DNA of 64,000 nt from Roseiterribacter gracilis. Lineage in GTDB: Bacteria > Pseudomonadota > Alphaproteobacteria > BOG-932 > Roseiterribacteraceae. Of the stretch, positions 47,035 through 55,471 are shown piece by piece (position 1 is the first letter of the stretch; every line of letters starts with the position of its first letter). The notes under the pieces are model-generated. The model worked only from the letters and a program-made list of their open reading frames with translations, was not told the origin of the DNA and made no database searches. The translations under genes were made by a program, and so were the position numbers. The stretch lies in assembly GCA_018332375.1 (NCBI GenBank), contig BOPV01000001.1, positions 1,550,001 to 1,614,000 of the forward strand. The letters are read 5' to 3'.

Positions 47035-47930
47035 GAACAACAAATCACCTCGATGGCGGCACCCACGGCGCACCGCGCAGCAAATCGCGCATGGGGCCGC
47101 GCATTGCGACCGCGTTCCGGCGCATCGTGCGCACCAATGTCGCGCGCGCACGCGATCACATGCCCGACATCGCGACCGACGATCCCGAAGGCGTGCACCA
47201 GACGCGCGTCGCGCTGCGCCGGTTGCGCTCGGCCGTCGTGCTGTTCCGCCCGTCGCTTGGCAAGACGGTGCCGAAACCGCTCGAGACGCGGCTCAAGACG
47301 GCGGCGCAGGCTTTGGGCACAGCGCGCGACTGGGACGTGTTTCTGCAAGAGACGTTGCCGTCGCTGTTGCGTGACGACGACGACCGCGCGACCGCAGCGC
47401 CCTTGCTCGCGCTGGCGGAGACGACACGCAAACGCGCCCGCGCCGCCGCCAAGCGCGCGCTGGCCAACAAAGGCCTCACCGGAAGCCTGGTGCAGCTCGA
47501 ACGCGCATCGGGCGAGTTCGAAGATTCGTCGCCGCTCGGCGATCAGGCCAGCGACTGGCTCGACCGGCGCTGGAAGACGTTGCGCAAACGCGGCGGCAAA
47601 GATCCGACCGCGCATGGCGCAGCCGCGCTGCACGACGCGCGCATCGCGCTCAAAAAACTGCGCTACGCGGTCGAGTTCACCGACGGTCTTTATGACCGCG
47701 ACGCGCATGCCGCGTTTCTGCTGCGCTTGACCGAGCTGCAGAAAAGCATGGGCGGGTTGAACGACCTCGCGGTCGCGCTGGAGCTGCTGGAAAAGCTACG
47801 CGCCGCGGACGTCGACGAAGCCGCGGCAAAGCTGGTGGAAAAACGCATCAACCGCGCCTATCGCGACGGTGCGCGCGAGGTGCGCAAGCCGTGGCGTGCG
47901 CTGATGCGCAGCGAACCGCACTGGCGTTAG
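47031..47930 (+). CDS. CHAD domain protein
   Basis: The 299-residue helical protein has two CHAD repeats with the conserved His/Arg/Lys clusters VHQTRVALRRLRSAVVLFR (about 54-72) and LHDARIALKKLRYAVEF (about 202-218), and the ARDWDVFLQE motif. CHAD domains bind inorganic polyphosphate through these basic helices. Location beside ppk1 and ppx fits a polyphosphate-granule protein. GAGGAAA precedes the ATG at 47031. Confidence 0.88.
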   Translation: MRTTNHLDGGTHGAPRSKSRMGPRIATAFRRIVRTNVARARDHMPDIATDDPEGVHQTRVALRRLRSAVVLFRPSLGKTVPKPLETRLKTAAQALGTARDWDVFLQETLPSLLRDDDDRATAAPLLALAETTRKRARAAAKRALANKGLTGSLVQLERASGEFEDSSPLGDQASDWLDRRWKTLRKRGGKDPTAHGAAALHDARIALKKLRYAVEFTDGLYDRDAHAAFLLRLTELQKSMGGLNDLAVALELLEKLRAADVDEAAAKLVEKRINRAYRDGAREVRKPWRALMRSEPHWR

Positions 47931-48775
47931 GTTCCTTCGAACAAACTCCGCCGCGCCGCCAGCGCGGTACCGAAGAAGGTCATCGCGGTCGCGACCCGCG
48001 CCGTCGTGCGCAGATCTTCGTGCGTCAGGAGCCACAGCTCGTTGGTCGGCTCGATCTTGTGCAAACGGCGCAGGCCGTTGCTGCGGTCGCCGAGAAAACA
48101 CGGCAAGGCCGCGCGTCCCAATCCAGCCGCCGCAAGATCGCGCATCGTCAGCAGCGAATCCGCTTTCGCCACGATTGGCGCATCGGCCCGGGTTTCGCGC
48201 AGCCAGCGCGCAACCGTCGTGTTCGACAAGGAATCGTCGGGCGCGATCCAGCCTGCGGTTTCGTCGGCGCCGTAGACCGCAAAAGCGATCGTCGCGACTT
48301 TGCGTCCGACCAGCGAGTCCGGCGCCTGGCTCGCGGGACGAATGGCGAGGTCGGCGTCGCGCTTGGATAGGTTGGCAAACTGGTTCGAGGTCGACAATTC
48401 GACCTGCACGTCGGGATGCGACGCGGCGAAGGCGACGAGAATTTCCGGCAGCACCGACGCAGCCAGCGTGTCGGTCGTGGTGATGCGCAACGGACCCGCG
48501 ATGCGCAAATCGGCGCCCAGCACCGCGCGTTCGAATTCGGCCGCCAACCCGTCCATGCGCCGCGCTTTGTCGAGCAGCGCCTCGCCCGCTTCGGTCGGCA
48601 CGTAGCCGCTCGGCTGCCGGTCGAACAAACGCACGCCGAGCGTTTCTTCAAACGCAGTGACGCGGCGTAGCACCGTCGTGTGATTGACGCCGAGCACGCG
48701 CGCGGCCGCCGCCAGCGAGCCCTGCTCGGCCACCGCCAGCGCGTAGCGCAGATCGTCCCAGTCAAGTCGCTGCAT
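47927..48775 (-). CDS. LysR-family transcriptional regulator
   Basis: The 282-residue regulator has a winged HTH (LDWDDLRYALAVAEQGSLAAAARVLGVNHTTVLRRV-type, residues 3-60) and a LysR substrate domain starting near residue 90. It is divergent from a glutathione transferase gene across 117 nt, the classical arrangement for control of that gene. I see no convincing T-N11-A site by eye. The ATG at 48775 matches the usual start, although the frame stays open upstream. Confidence 0.9.
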   Translation of the reverse strand: MQRLDWDDLRYALAVAEQGSLAAAARVLGVNHTTVLRRVTAFEETLGVRLFDRQPSGYVPTEAGEALLDKARRMDGLAAEFERAVLGADLRIAGPLRITTTDTLAASVLPEILVAFAASHPDVQVELSTSNQFANLSKRDADLAIRPASQAPDSLVGRKVATIAFAVYGADETAGWIAPDDSLSNTTVARWLRETRADAPIVAKADSLLTMRDLAAAGLGRAALPCFLGDRSNGLRRLHKIEPTNELWLLTHEDLRTTARVATAMTFFGTALAARRSLFEGT

Positions 48776-48892
48776 GGCGCCCAAGCTGCCGCGCCCTGTG
48801 CGTGCGTGCAATGCCGGACGGCCGACTTGCAGATCGCGTCCGCGGCCCACGCAACCCAGGTTCCGGCTCACCCAAAGCAAGGAGCCAGAGTC

Positions 48893-49498
48893 GTGATAGA
48901 CCTTTTCACCTACGGCACGCCCAACGGGCGCAAAGTTTCGATCATGCTGGAAGAAACCGGCCTGCCGTACGAGACGCACATCGTCGATATTGAAAACGGC
49001 GCGCAGAAAGACCCTGCCTTCGTCGCGATCAGCCCCAACGGCAAGATCCCCGCGATTCGCGACCGCACCACCGGCCGCACCATGTTCGAGTCCGGTGCGA
49101 TCCTGCTGCACTTGGCAGAGCGCAGCGGCAAGCTGCGCCCCGATGACAAGACGCGCGCAGCGACGTTGCAGTGGAGTTTTTTCCAAGCAGCGCATCTGGG
49201 ACCGATGCTGGGCCAGCTTTGGCATTTCCGCACCGCGAGCGAACACGCGCCGTACGCGCTGCAGCGCTACGAGCGCGAGAGTAACCGGCTGCTCGACGTG
49301 ATGGATGTGCGGTTGGGGCAAAGCGCTTTTCTGGCCGGGCTGGATTATGGCATCGCCGACATCATGTCGTTCCCGTGGGTCGATTCTGCGCGCGATCCGC
49401 TGGCGCTCAATTTTGACGGACGGCCGCATCTCGCGCGCTGGCATGCCGAGATTGCAGCGCGTCCTGCAGTCCAGCGCGGCATGAAGGTACCGGTATGA
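48893..49498 (+). CDS. Glutathione S-transferase (YfcG/YghU-like)
   Basis: The 201-residue protein has a thioredoxin-like N domain, [25 protein letters not shown], with the cis-Pro and [11 protein letters not shown] glutathione-binding segment, and an all-helical C domain. The TPNGRKV motif is that of the Nu-class disulfide-bond oxidoreductases. The start is GTG at 48893 with AAGGAG 8 nt upstream. Its stop overlaps the sugE ATG, suggesting joint control by the divergent LysR protein. Confidence 0.87.
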   Translation: MIDLFTYGTPNGRKVSIMLEETGLPYETHIVDIENGAQKDPAFVAISPNGKIPAIRDRTTGRTMFESGAILLHLAERSGKLRPDDKTRAATLQWSFFQAAHLGPMLGQLWHFRTASEHAPYALQRYERESNRLLDVMDVRLGQSAFLAGLDYGIADIMSFPWVDSARDPLALNFDGRPHLARWHAEIAARPAVQRGMKVPV

Positions 49499-49815
49499 AT
49501 GCGTGGCTGATGCTGACCGCGGCGGGGTTGCTCGAAATCGTCTGGGCGATTGCGCTCAAACACACCGGTGGCTGGACGCGACTGGTACCCAGCGCGATCG
49601 GAATCGCCAGCGCATTGGCAAGTTTTCTGCTGCTGGCGGCAGCGTTGAAATCGCTGCCGGTCGGCACCGCCTATGCGGTGTGGGTCGGGATCGGCGCGCT
49701 GGGTGTCGCCATCGTCGGAATCGTTGCGCTGGGGGAAAGCGCGGCGCCGTTGCGGATCTTGTGTTTGACCTTGATCGTCGGCGGCGTGATCGGGCTCAAG
49801 CTTCTCGAGGCTTGA
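49495..49815 (+). CDS. sugE: SMR-family transporter, guanidinium exporter type (SugE/Gdx)
   Basis: The 106-residue four-helix protein reads [32 protein letters not shown] and [19 protein letters not shown]. The pattern is that of Gdx (SugE) guanidinium exporters, including the central Glu14 needed for proton coupling, rather than of EmrE multidrug pumps. No guanidine riboswitch is visible, since it is coupled to the GST gene. The last 20 nt overlap hdaA tail to tail. Confidence 0.88.
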   Translation: MNAWLMLTAAGLLEIVWAIALKHTGGWTRLVPSAIGIASALASFLLLAAALKSLPVGTAYAVWVGIGALGVAIVGIVALGESAAPLRILCLTLIVGGVIGLKLLEA

Positions 49816-50443
49816 GCACGTCACGAACAAGTTGCGCCGTGACGCGCCGCTTGGCCGCCAGCGCTGCGCGGTCGATCGCTTCGACCGCACGCGCGACGCC
49901 GTCGACCGATCGTTCGACCCGCGTCAACAACGCGTCCAACGCATCGACGCCAACTTCGAGCTGACGGTCGGCGAACAGTTTCAACGCAACACCGGCCAGC
50001 AGCGCGTCGTCAGGCGCCTCGATCGCAACCACCATCGCCGCGTTCAAGCGCGAACGCAGATCGGCGAGACGCAAGTTCCACCGCGACGGCGGTTCGCGGC
50101 CGGTCAGCAACAGCTTGCCGCCGCGCGCCTTGGCGCGCTCGATCAGATGAAACAGTCCTTCTTCGAGCATCTTGTCGCCCGCTGCCATCGCAGCATCGTC
50201 GACCAGCACCGCATTGACGCCGGCATTGACGTCGGTGCTGGCGCCGCTCTTGGCGCGCCACACTTGCGCGAGATGCGATTTGCCGCTGCCGGCCGGACCG
50301 TGCAGCACCAAGATCACGAACGGCCAATCAGGCCAGCGATCGATCCACGCAACCGCAGATTCGTTCGACGGCGCGACGAGAAAATCATCGCGGCCCAACG
50401 CCAGGCGGTGCGGCAGGTCGAGTGGGATTTGTGCGGGCGGCAT
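49796..50443 (-). CDS. hdaA: DnaA-inactivating AAA protein HdaA
   Basis: The 215-residue protein resembles DnaA domains III/I without the DNA-binding end. At its start QIPLDL (residues 5-10) is a beta-clamp-binding motif. [14 protein letters not shown] is Walker A, AVLVDD is Walker B, and [10 protein letters not shown] plus [18 protein letters not shown] are sensor regions. HdaA with the replication clamp stimulates ATP hydrolysis by DnaA and limits re-initiation in Caulobacter-like bacteria. Confidence 0.88.
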   Translation of the reverse strand: MPPAQIPLDLPHRLALGRDDFLVAPSNESAVAWIDRWPDWPFVILVLHGPAGSGKSHLAQVWRAKSGASTDVNAGVNAVLVDDAAMAAGDKMLEEGLFHLIERAKARGGKLLLTGREPPSRWNLRLADLRSRLNAAMVVAIEAPDDALLAGVALKLFADRQLEVGVDALDALLTRVERSVDGVARAVEAIDRAALAAKRRVTAQLVRDVLKPREA

Positions 50444-50478
50444 GACCGCGTCTGTCTAAAGCAAGCTGCGCCGCGCCG

Positions 50479-51576
50479 TCAGCTCACATCCGTGGTGATC
50501 AGCGCGGTTTCCACTGGTTCTTCGTAGAATGGGCTGGCGAGATAGCGGCGAATGCCGAACCGCACCAACACGCCGATCACGGCCGCGACCGGCACCGCCA
50601 GCAGCACGCCGAGAAAGCCGAACAAAGAACCACCGGCCAACAAGGCGAAGATAATCCAGACCGGATGCAGCCGGACGCGGTCGCCGATGAACAGCGGCTG
50701 CACCACGTTGCCTTCCAGAATCTGGCCCAGCACGAAGATGCCGATCACGATAAAGACGTTGCTGCGGTCGTCATATTGGCCCAGTGCGACGCCGACCGAC
50801 ACGACGAAGCCGCTGATCGTGCCGACATAGGGCATGATCGAGATCACGCCGATGAACAGGCCGATCACCAGCGCGAAGTCGAGCCTGACCAGCGACAAGG
50901 TGATCGAATAAAACACCGCCAGAAACAGACAGACCAACGCCTGGCCGCGCACGAAGCCGGTCAGCGTTTCGTCCATTTCGGCGAAGATGGCGCGCAACGT
51001 GCCGCGCGAACGGCGCGGCAGCCAGGAATCGATACGCTGCACGATCAGGTCCCAGTCGCGCAGCAGATAGAACGACACGACCGGCGCGATCAGCAGGATC
51101 GACAGGACGTTGACCAGCGCCATGCCGCCGGCAACCAACGTGCCCAACCCGCCGGCCAGCCATTTCGCCGCGTCGCCAGCGTAGGTGCCGACCGCTTTCT
51201 GCAGCTCTTCGGCGCCGGTGCTGGAATAGGTCGCGACCAGCTCTTCGAGTTGCGGCAGCAGGCGCAGACGCACCGCATCGAAATAGGCGGGAACGCGACC
51301 GATCAATTGCCAGAGCTGCGCCTGCACCAGCGGCACGATCAGCAGCACGAAGCCGATCATCAGCGCGAACACGCCGATCAGCACGATCACGGTCGCGGCC
51401 CAGCGCGGCACACGCAGCCGTTCCAAACGATCGGCGATGGGATCGAACAGAAAGGCGATCGCCGCGCCGAGCGCGAACGGCAACAGCACTTCGCGCAGCT
51501 CGTACAACAGAAAGACGAGAACGGCGCCGACGATCAGCCAGAACCAGGCGTGGCGCCCCATGCCGTGTGTCGTCAT
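50479..51576 (-). CDS. AI-2E family (PerM/TqsA-like) transporter
   Basis: The 365-residue membrane protein has about seven to eight helices. A large soluble segment lies between residues 85 and 160. The family signature follows: SFYLLRDWDLI, RGQALVCLFLAVFYSITLSL, and IMPYVGTISGFVVSVGVALGQ, ending with GDRVRLHPVWIIFALLAGGSLFGFLGVLLAVP-type helices. Substrates of the family vary and are largely unknown. The ATG at 51576 shares a base with the preceding stop. Confidence 0.88.
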   Translation of the reverse strand: MTTHGMGRHAWFWLIVGAVLVFLLYELREVLLPFALGAAIAFLFDPIADRLERLRVPRWAATVIVLIGVFALMIGFVLLIVPLVQAQLWQLIGRVPAYFDAVRLRLLPQLEELVATYSSTGAEELQKAVGTYAGDAAKWLAGGLGTLVAGGMALVNVLSILLIAPVVSFYLLRDWDLIVQRIDSWLPRRSRGTLRAIFAEMDETLTGFVRGQALVCLFLAVFYSITLSLVRLDFALVIGLFIGVISIMPYVGTISGFVVSVGVALGQYDDRSNVFIVIGIFVLGQILEGNVVQPLFIGDRVRLHPVWIIFALLAGGSLFGFLGVLLAVPVAAVIGVLVRFGIRRYLASPFYEEPVETALITTDVS

Positions 51577-52334
51577 CAATTCGTGTTCGACGAAGCAGGC
51601 GCGCCGCCGCGCGCCAACTGGAAGGTGCCGGCGGCATTGTTGGCGCCGACATTGATCGGCGCGCCCAGCGCGAAGCCGGTCTGCTGCAACGCCAGCCGCA
51701 GCCGTTCGACGTCGCCGGCATACTCGATCGCGACGCGCGCTTCGTTGCGCGCCAGGCCCATCAATTCGACTTTCTTGGCGCCTGGCGTGCGCTGCAACGC
51801 GTCGCGCGCGCTGGTCCAATCGGCCAGCGATGCAATCGGCAGAACCAGACCGAACCGTTGCGCCGGTCCGCTCCACGGTTCGACACCGGCCAAGGTCGTT
51901 TCACCAGCCGGCGGTGCTTCCAGCGCGCCGGCCGCAATCTTGGCGCCGTTGCGGCTCAGATAGGCCTGCGTGCGATCGGGACGAAACCGCACCGTCAGCG
52001 TGCCGATCCAGCGCGTCGCCGAACCGCGTTCGGTCTGCACTTCGAAGTCGCGCACCATCGAATCGAGCTGCGCCAGATCGGGATGCGGCGCCGCCCCCTG
52101 ATTGGCGACCAGACGTTCGGCCAGTTTGTCGAAGGCGCGGGCATAGCCCTGCGCGATCGCCTTGTCGCGGGCCGCAACCGCGCTGTCGGCGCTGGCATCG
52201 ACCGTGATGTCGCGGACTTCCCAGGGATCGTCGGCGCGGGCTGCCCCAGGCAAACTAAGAATCGGCGCCAGAAGCAACAAAATCAGCGCGAAAAAGCCCC
52301 AAAAACGGGACAAAGCGATGCGTTTCGGCGTCAT
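51576..52334 (-). CDS. DUF2066 exported protein
   Basis: The 252-residue precursor has an N-terminal membrane/signal segment (about 10-33, FALILLLLAPILSLPGAARA) and a DUF2066 domain: VTVDASADSAVAARDKAIAQGYARAFDKL-type helix, DFEVQTERGSATRW, and a second beta-rich half. Function is unknown. DUF2066 genes commonly lie next to purM and hdaA in alphaproteobacteria, and that layout is seen here. It is divergent from purM with only 44 nt between starts. Confidence 0.75.
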   Translation of the reverse strand: MTPKRIALSRFWGFFALILLLLAPILSLPGAARADDPWEVRDITVDASADSAVAARDKAIAQGYARAFDKLAERLVANQGAAPHPDLAQLDSMVRDFEVQTERGSATRWIGTLTVRFRPDRTQAYLSRNGAKIAAGALEAPPAGETTLAGVEPWSGPAQRFGLVLPIASLADWTSARDALQRTPGAKKVELMGLARNEARVAIEYAGDVERLRLALQQTGFALGAPINVGANNAAGTFQLARGGAPASSNTN

Positions 52335-52378
52335 TGCAAACAGGCCCGCCTTCGGACAAAAGAAGGGCCGAAACCTAG

Positions 52379-53461
52379 CTGAACGCCCGCGAGGACGCCA
52401 TCTCCAGCACGACTTACAAGGACGCAGGCGTTGATATCGACGCCGGCGCCGCACTCGTCGAAGCCATCAAGCCGCAGGCCAAGGCCACGGCCCGGCCCGG
52501 TGCTGACGTCGATCTTGGCGGCTTTGGCGCGCTGTTCGATCTCAAAGCCGCCGGCTTCACCGACCCGATCCTGGTCGCAGCCACCGACGGCGTCGGCACC
52601 AAAGTCAAAGTCGCGATCGAAACCGATCATCACGCGACGGTCGGCATCGATCTCGTCGCGATGTGCGTCAACGACCTCGTCGTGCAGGGCGCCGAGCCGC
52701 TCTTCTTTCTCGACTATTACGCGACCGGCAAACTGAACGTCACCGACGCTGCTTCGGTCGTCGCTGGCATCGCCGAAGGCTGCCGCATCGCAGGCTGCGC
52801 ACTGATCGGCGGCGAGACTGCCGAAATGCCCGGCCTCTATAGCAACGACGATTACGATCTGGCCGGCTTCTCGGTCGGTGCAGTCGAACGTGGTCAGGTG
52901 TTGAACGGACGTTCGATCCGCAGCGGTGACGTCGTGCTTGGCATGGCGTCGTCGGGCCCGCATTCGAACGGCTATTCGCTGATCCGCAAGCTGGTGACCA
53001 AGGCGAAGCTCAATTGGGGCGACGCGGCGCCGTGGGACACGACGCAATCGGTCGCAGCGTCGTTGCTGACGCCGACACGCATTTACGTCAAAGCGGTGCT
53101 GCCGGAAATTCGCGCCGGCCGCATCAAAGGCCTGGCGCACATCACCGGCGGCGGGTTGATCGAAAATATTCCGCGCGTGCTACCCGACGGTGTCGGCGTC
53201 AAATTGGACGCGACCAGCTGGCCGCTGCCGTCGGTGTTCCGATGGCTGGCGCGCGCCGGCGAACTTGCCGAAGCGGAACTGGCACGCACCTTCAATTGCG
53301 GCATCGGCATGGTTGCAATCGTCGCCGCCGGCGACGTCGATACAACGATCGCAGCGCTGACCGAAGCAGGCGAAATCGTGCATCGCATCGGCGACGTCGT
53401 TGCCGGTTCGGGCGTCACGATCGAACACGCGGAAAGCGCATGGGCAGCCAGCAACGCCTGA
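52379..53461 (+). CDS. purM: Phosphoribosylformylglycinamidine cyclo-ligase, non-standard start
   Basis: PurM closes the imidazole ring of purines (FGAM to AIR, using ATP). Homology is continuous from [22 protein letters not shown] through [26 protein letters not shown], and [11 protein letters not shown] to the end, for about 350 residues. Yet the frame has a TAG at 52376 and no ATG, GTG or TTG before 52661, which would delete 94 conserved residues including the ATP-binding start. The first usable codon is CTG at 52379; ATC at 52400 with GAGG before it is another option. The position of the true start is uncertain. Confidence 0.85.
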   Translation: MNAREDAISSTTYKDAGVDIDAGAALVEAIKPQAKATARPGADVDLGGFGALFDLKAAGFTDPILVAATDGVGTKVKVAIETDHHATVGIDLVAMCVNDLVVQGAEPLFFLDYYATGKLNVTDAASVVAGIAEGCRIAGCALIGGETAEMPGLYSNDDYDLAGFSVGAVERGQVLNGRSIRSGDVVLGMASSGPHSNGYSLIRKLVTKAKLNWGDAAPWDTTQSVAASLLTPTRIYVKAVLPEIRAGRIKGLAHITGGGLIENIPRVLPDGVGVKLDATSWPLPSVFRWLARAGELAEAELARTFNCGIGMVAIVAAGDVDTTIAALTEAGEIVHRIGDVVAGSGVTIEHAESAWAASNA

Positions 53462-54705
53462 AACTCGGCGTCCTGATTTCAGGACGTGGGTCCAATCTGC
53501 AGGCGCTGATCGATGCCTGCGCCGATCCGGCCTATCCGGCCGAGATCGTGCTGGTTCTGTCGAACAAGGCCGGCGCCCAAGGTTTGCTGCGCGCCAAAGA
53601 AGCGGGCATTGCAACCGCAATCGTCAGCCACCGCGATTTCGCGACGCGTGAATCGTTCGATGCCAGCGTCACCGCCAAGCTGCGCGACGCCAATGTCGAG
53701 CTGGTTTGTCTCGCCGGTTTCATGCGCGTGCTGACGCCGAGCTTCGTCGATGCGTGGCGCGACCGGTTGATCAACATTCATCCGTCCTTGCTGCCCGCCT
53801 TCCCCGGCGTCGACACGCATGCGCGCGCGCTGCAAGCCGGCGTGCGCATGCATGGTTGCACCGTGCATTACGTGCGCAACGACGTGGATAGCGGCCCGAT
53901 CATCGTGCAGGCCGCAGTGCCGGTTGCGAGCGGCGACAGCGAAGACGCGTTGGCCGAACGCGTGCTTGCGGCCGAGCATCGTACCTATCCGCTCGCGGTG
54001 CGCTGGATCGCCGAACGGCGCACGCGCATCATCGACGAGCGCGTCGTGATCGACGGCGTCGACGGAGTTGCACCGTCGATCCTGTCGCCGGACCAGGCGC
54101 TGCTGCCGACCGTGCTCGCCGATCGGCACGTGCGATTGGTGCCGATGGAGCTCAGCCACGCCGACGCGCTGGCCGACATCACGGTTGCAAGCGGCGTTGC
54201 GAAATTGATGACCGATCCGCTGAGCACGCGAGAGTCAGTGCATCGCTGGGTGCGCGCTGCGTTGAATTTGCGCGCTGGCGGTACGTCGCTGCCGTTCGTT
54301 GTGCTCGATGCGGCGACTGGTGCCGTCGTCGGCACGACGCGGCTCGGCAATTGGAGCGCCGGCGACCGACGCATCGAAATCGGCTGGACCTTCTACGCGC
54401 CCAACGCGCAGGGCACGTCGATCAATCCGGCGGCCAAGCGGCTGTTGCTGGAACATGCGTTCGAGACGCTGGGTTGCGTGCGCGTCGAGCTTAAAACCGA
54501 CGCGCGCAACGCGCGATCGCGCGCCGCCATCGCCAAGCTCGGCGCCACCGAGGAAGGTATTCTTCGCCGCCATACGCGGCTGGCCGACGGGACCTGGCGC
54601 GACACGGTCTATTTCGGGATTACCGACGCCGAATGGCCTGCGGTCCGGGCCCGGCTGGATGAGCGGCTTGGCCTAGGCAGCGACCGGCAACGCAGGGCGC
54701 GCTAA
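53440..54705 (+). CDS. purN: PurN-GNAT fusion: GAR transformylase with acetyltransferase domain
   Basis: The 421-residue protein starts with a full PurN (about 1-205): [26 protein letters not shown], the catalytic [12 protein letters not shown], and [15 protein letters not shown]. It uses 10-formyl-THF to formylate GAR. After a short linker, residues 220-410 form a RimJ/RimL-type GNAT domain: [47 protein letters not shown]-type motif A region, and [20 protein letters not shown]. The join is a continuous frame with no stop. PurN is normally about 200 residues. The start overlaps purM by 22 nt. Confidence 0.9.
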   Translation: MGSQQRLKLGVLISGRGSNLQALIDACADPAYPAEIVLVLSNKAGAQGLLRAKEAGIATAIVSHRDFATRESFDASVTAKLRDANVELVCLAGFMRVLTPSFVDAWRDRLINIHPSLLPAFPGVDTHARALQAGVRMHGCTVHYVRNDVDSGPIIVQAAVPVASGDSEDALAERVLAAEHRTYPLAVRWIAERRTRIIDERVVIDGVDGVAPSILSPDQALLPTVLADRHVRLVPMELSHADALADITVASGVAKLMTDPLSTRESVHRWVRAALNLRAGGTSLPFVVLDAATGAVVGTTRLGNWSAGDRRIEIGWTFYAPNAQGTSINPAAKRLLLEHAFETLGCVRVELKTDARNARSRAAIAKLGATEEGILRRHTRLADGTWRDTVYFGITDAEWPAVRARLDERLGLGSDRQRRAR

Positions 54706-54768
54706 ACCTAGAAACTTCGGCGCGCGTCGCGTAGAGAGATTTCGGAATTCAGATCAGGGAACACGAAC

Positions 54769-54921
54769 ATGGCTGCAGGAAATTCCCCCGCCGAACCGGT
54801 CGATCCGGCGCTCGTCCGCGAACATCAGCAGAGCTGGGCCGGTTTCACGAGCTTTGTGAAATGGGGCACGATCGCGGTCTGCGCGATCCTGTTTCTGCTC
54901 TGGTTCTTCGTCGCGCGCTAA
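54769..54921 (+). CDS. aa3-type cytochrome c oxidase subunit IV microprotein
   Basis: This 50-residue protein is easy to miss because of its size. A polar start (MAAGNSPAEPVDPALVREHQ) leads to SWAGFTSFVKWGTIAVCAILF and one membrane helix ending FFVAR. The pattern H-x4-F-x3-V-K-W-G-T with a single helix is that of the bacterial aa3-oxidase subunit IV family. A G-rich stretch (AGGGAAC) lies upstream, and a strong bidirectional terminator follows. The other oxidase genes are not in this window. Confidence 0.7.
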   Translation: MAAGNSPAEPVDPALVREHQQSWAGFTSFVKWGTIAVCAILFLLWFFVAR

Positions 54922-54941
54922 GCGGCGGCGTCAGGCACAAA

Positions 54942-54969
54942 AAAAGCGGGGGCTTCGGCCCCCGCTTTT
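54942..54969. terminator. Strong bidirectional terminator (UUCG tetraloop)
   Basis: A perfect 12-bp stem (54942-54953 with 54958-54969) is closed by TTCG and flanked by A-run and T-run. It serves the oxidase microprotein gene on one side and ndk on the other. Confidence 0.9.
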
Positions 54970-54991
54970 GATTCCGGCAGCGTGTCCCCGA

Positions 54992-55414
54992 TTACGGGAC
55001 GATTTCTTCCGGTTTGAAGAAGTACGCGATCTCGGTCTTCGCATTGTCGAGCGAGTCCGAGCCGTGCACCGAGTTCGCTTCGATCGATTCGGCGAATTCC
55101 TTGCGGATCGTGCCCGCTTCGGCGTTGGCCGGGTTGGTCGCGCCCATAATGTCGCGGTTGGCCTGAACGGCGTTTTCGCCTTCCAGCACCTGCACCACCA
55201 CCGGGCCCGAAATCATGAACGACACGAGGTCGTTGAAGAACGGGCGCTCTTTATGGACAGCGTAAAAACCTTCGGCCTGGGCCTTGGTCAGCTGGATGCG
55301 GCGCTGCGCGATAATGCGCAGGCCCTTCTCTTCGAATTTCGCGTTGATCTTGCCCGTGAGGTTCCGGCGGGTCGCGTCGGGCTTCAGGATCGACAAAGTG
55401 CGTTCGACGGCCAT
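54992..55414 (-). CDS. ndk: Nucleoside diphosphate kinase
   Basis: The 140-residue enzyme moves phosphate between nucleoside tri- and diphosphates. It has full length and the phospho-acceptor His117 in NSVHGSDS, the start [16 protein letters not shown], and [14 protein letters not shown] for nucleotide binding. It is divergent from the ABC-F gene and terminated by the UUCG hairpin. Confidence 0.97.
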   Translation of the reverse strand: MAVERTLSILKPDATRRNLTGKINAKFEEKGLRIIAQRRIQLTKAQAEGFYAVHKERPFFNDLVSFMISGPVVVQVLEGENAVQANRDIMGATNPANAEAGTIRKEFAESIEANSVHGSDSLDNAKTEIAYFFKPEEIVP

Positions 55415-55471
55415 CGCCGCAACTCCAAAAAATTGTTCTTGGGAAAGGAGGCGGGCTTATAACCCCGCCCC

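Noticed and set aside
48776-49444. Extended LysR frame reaching into the GST gene
   Set aside because: The HTH begins right after the ATG at 48775 and the extra part is antisense to GST.
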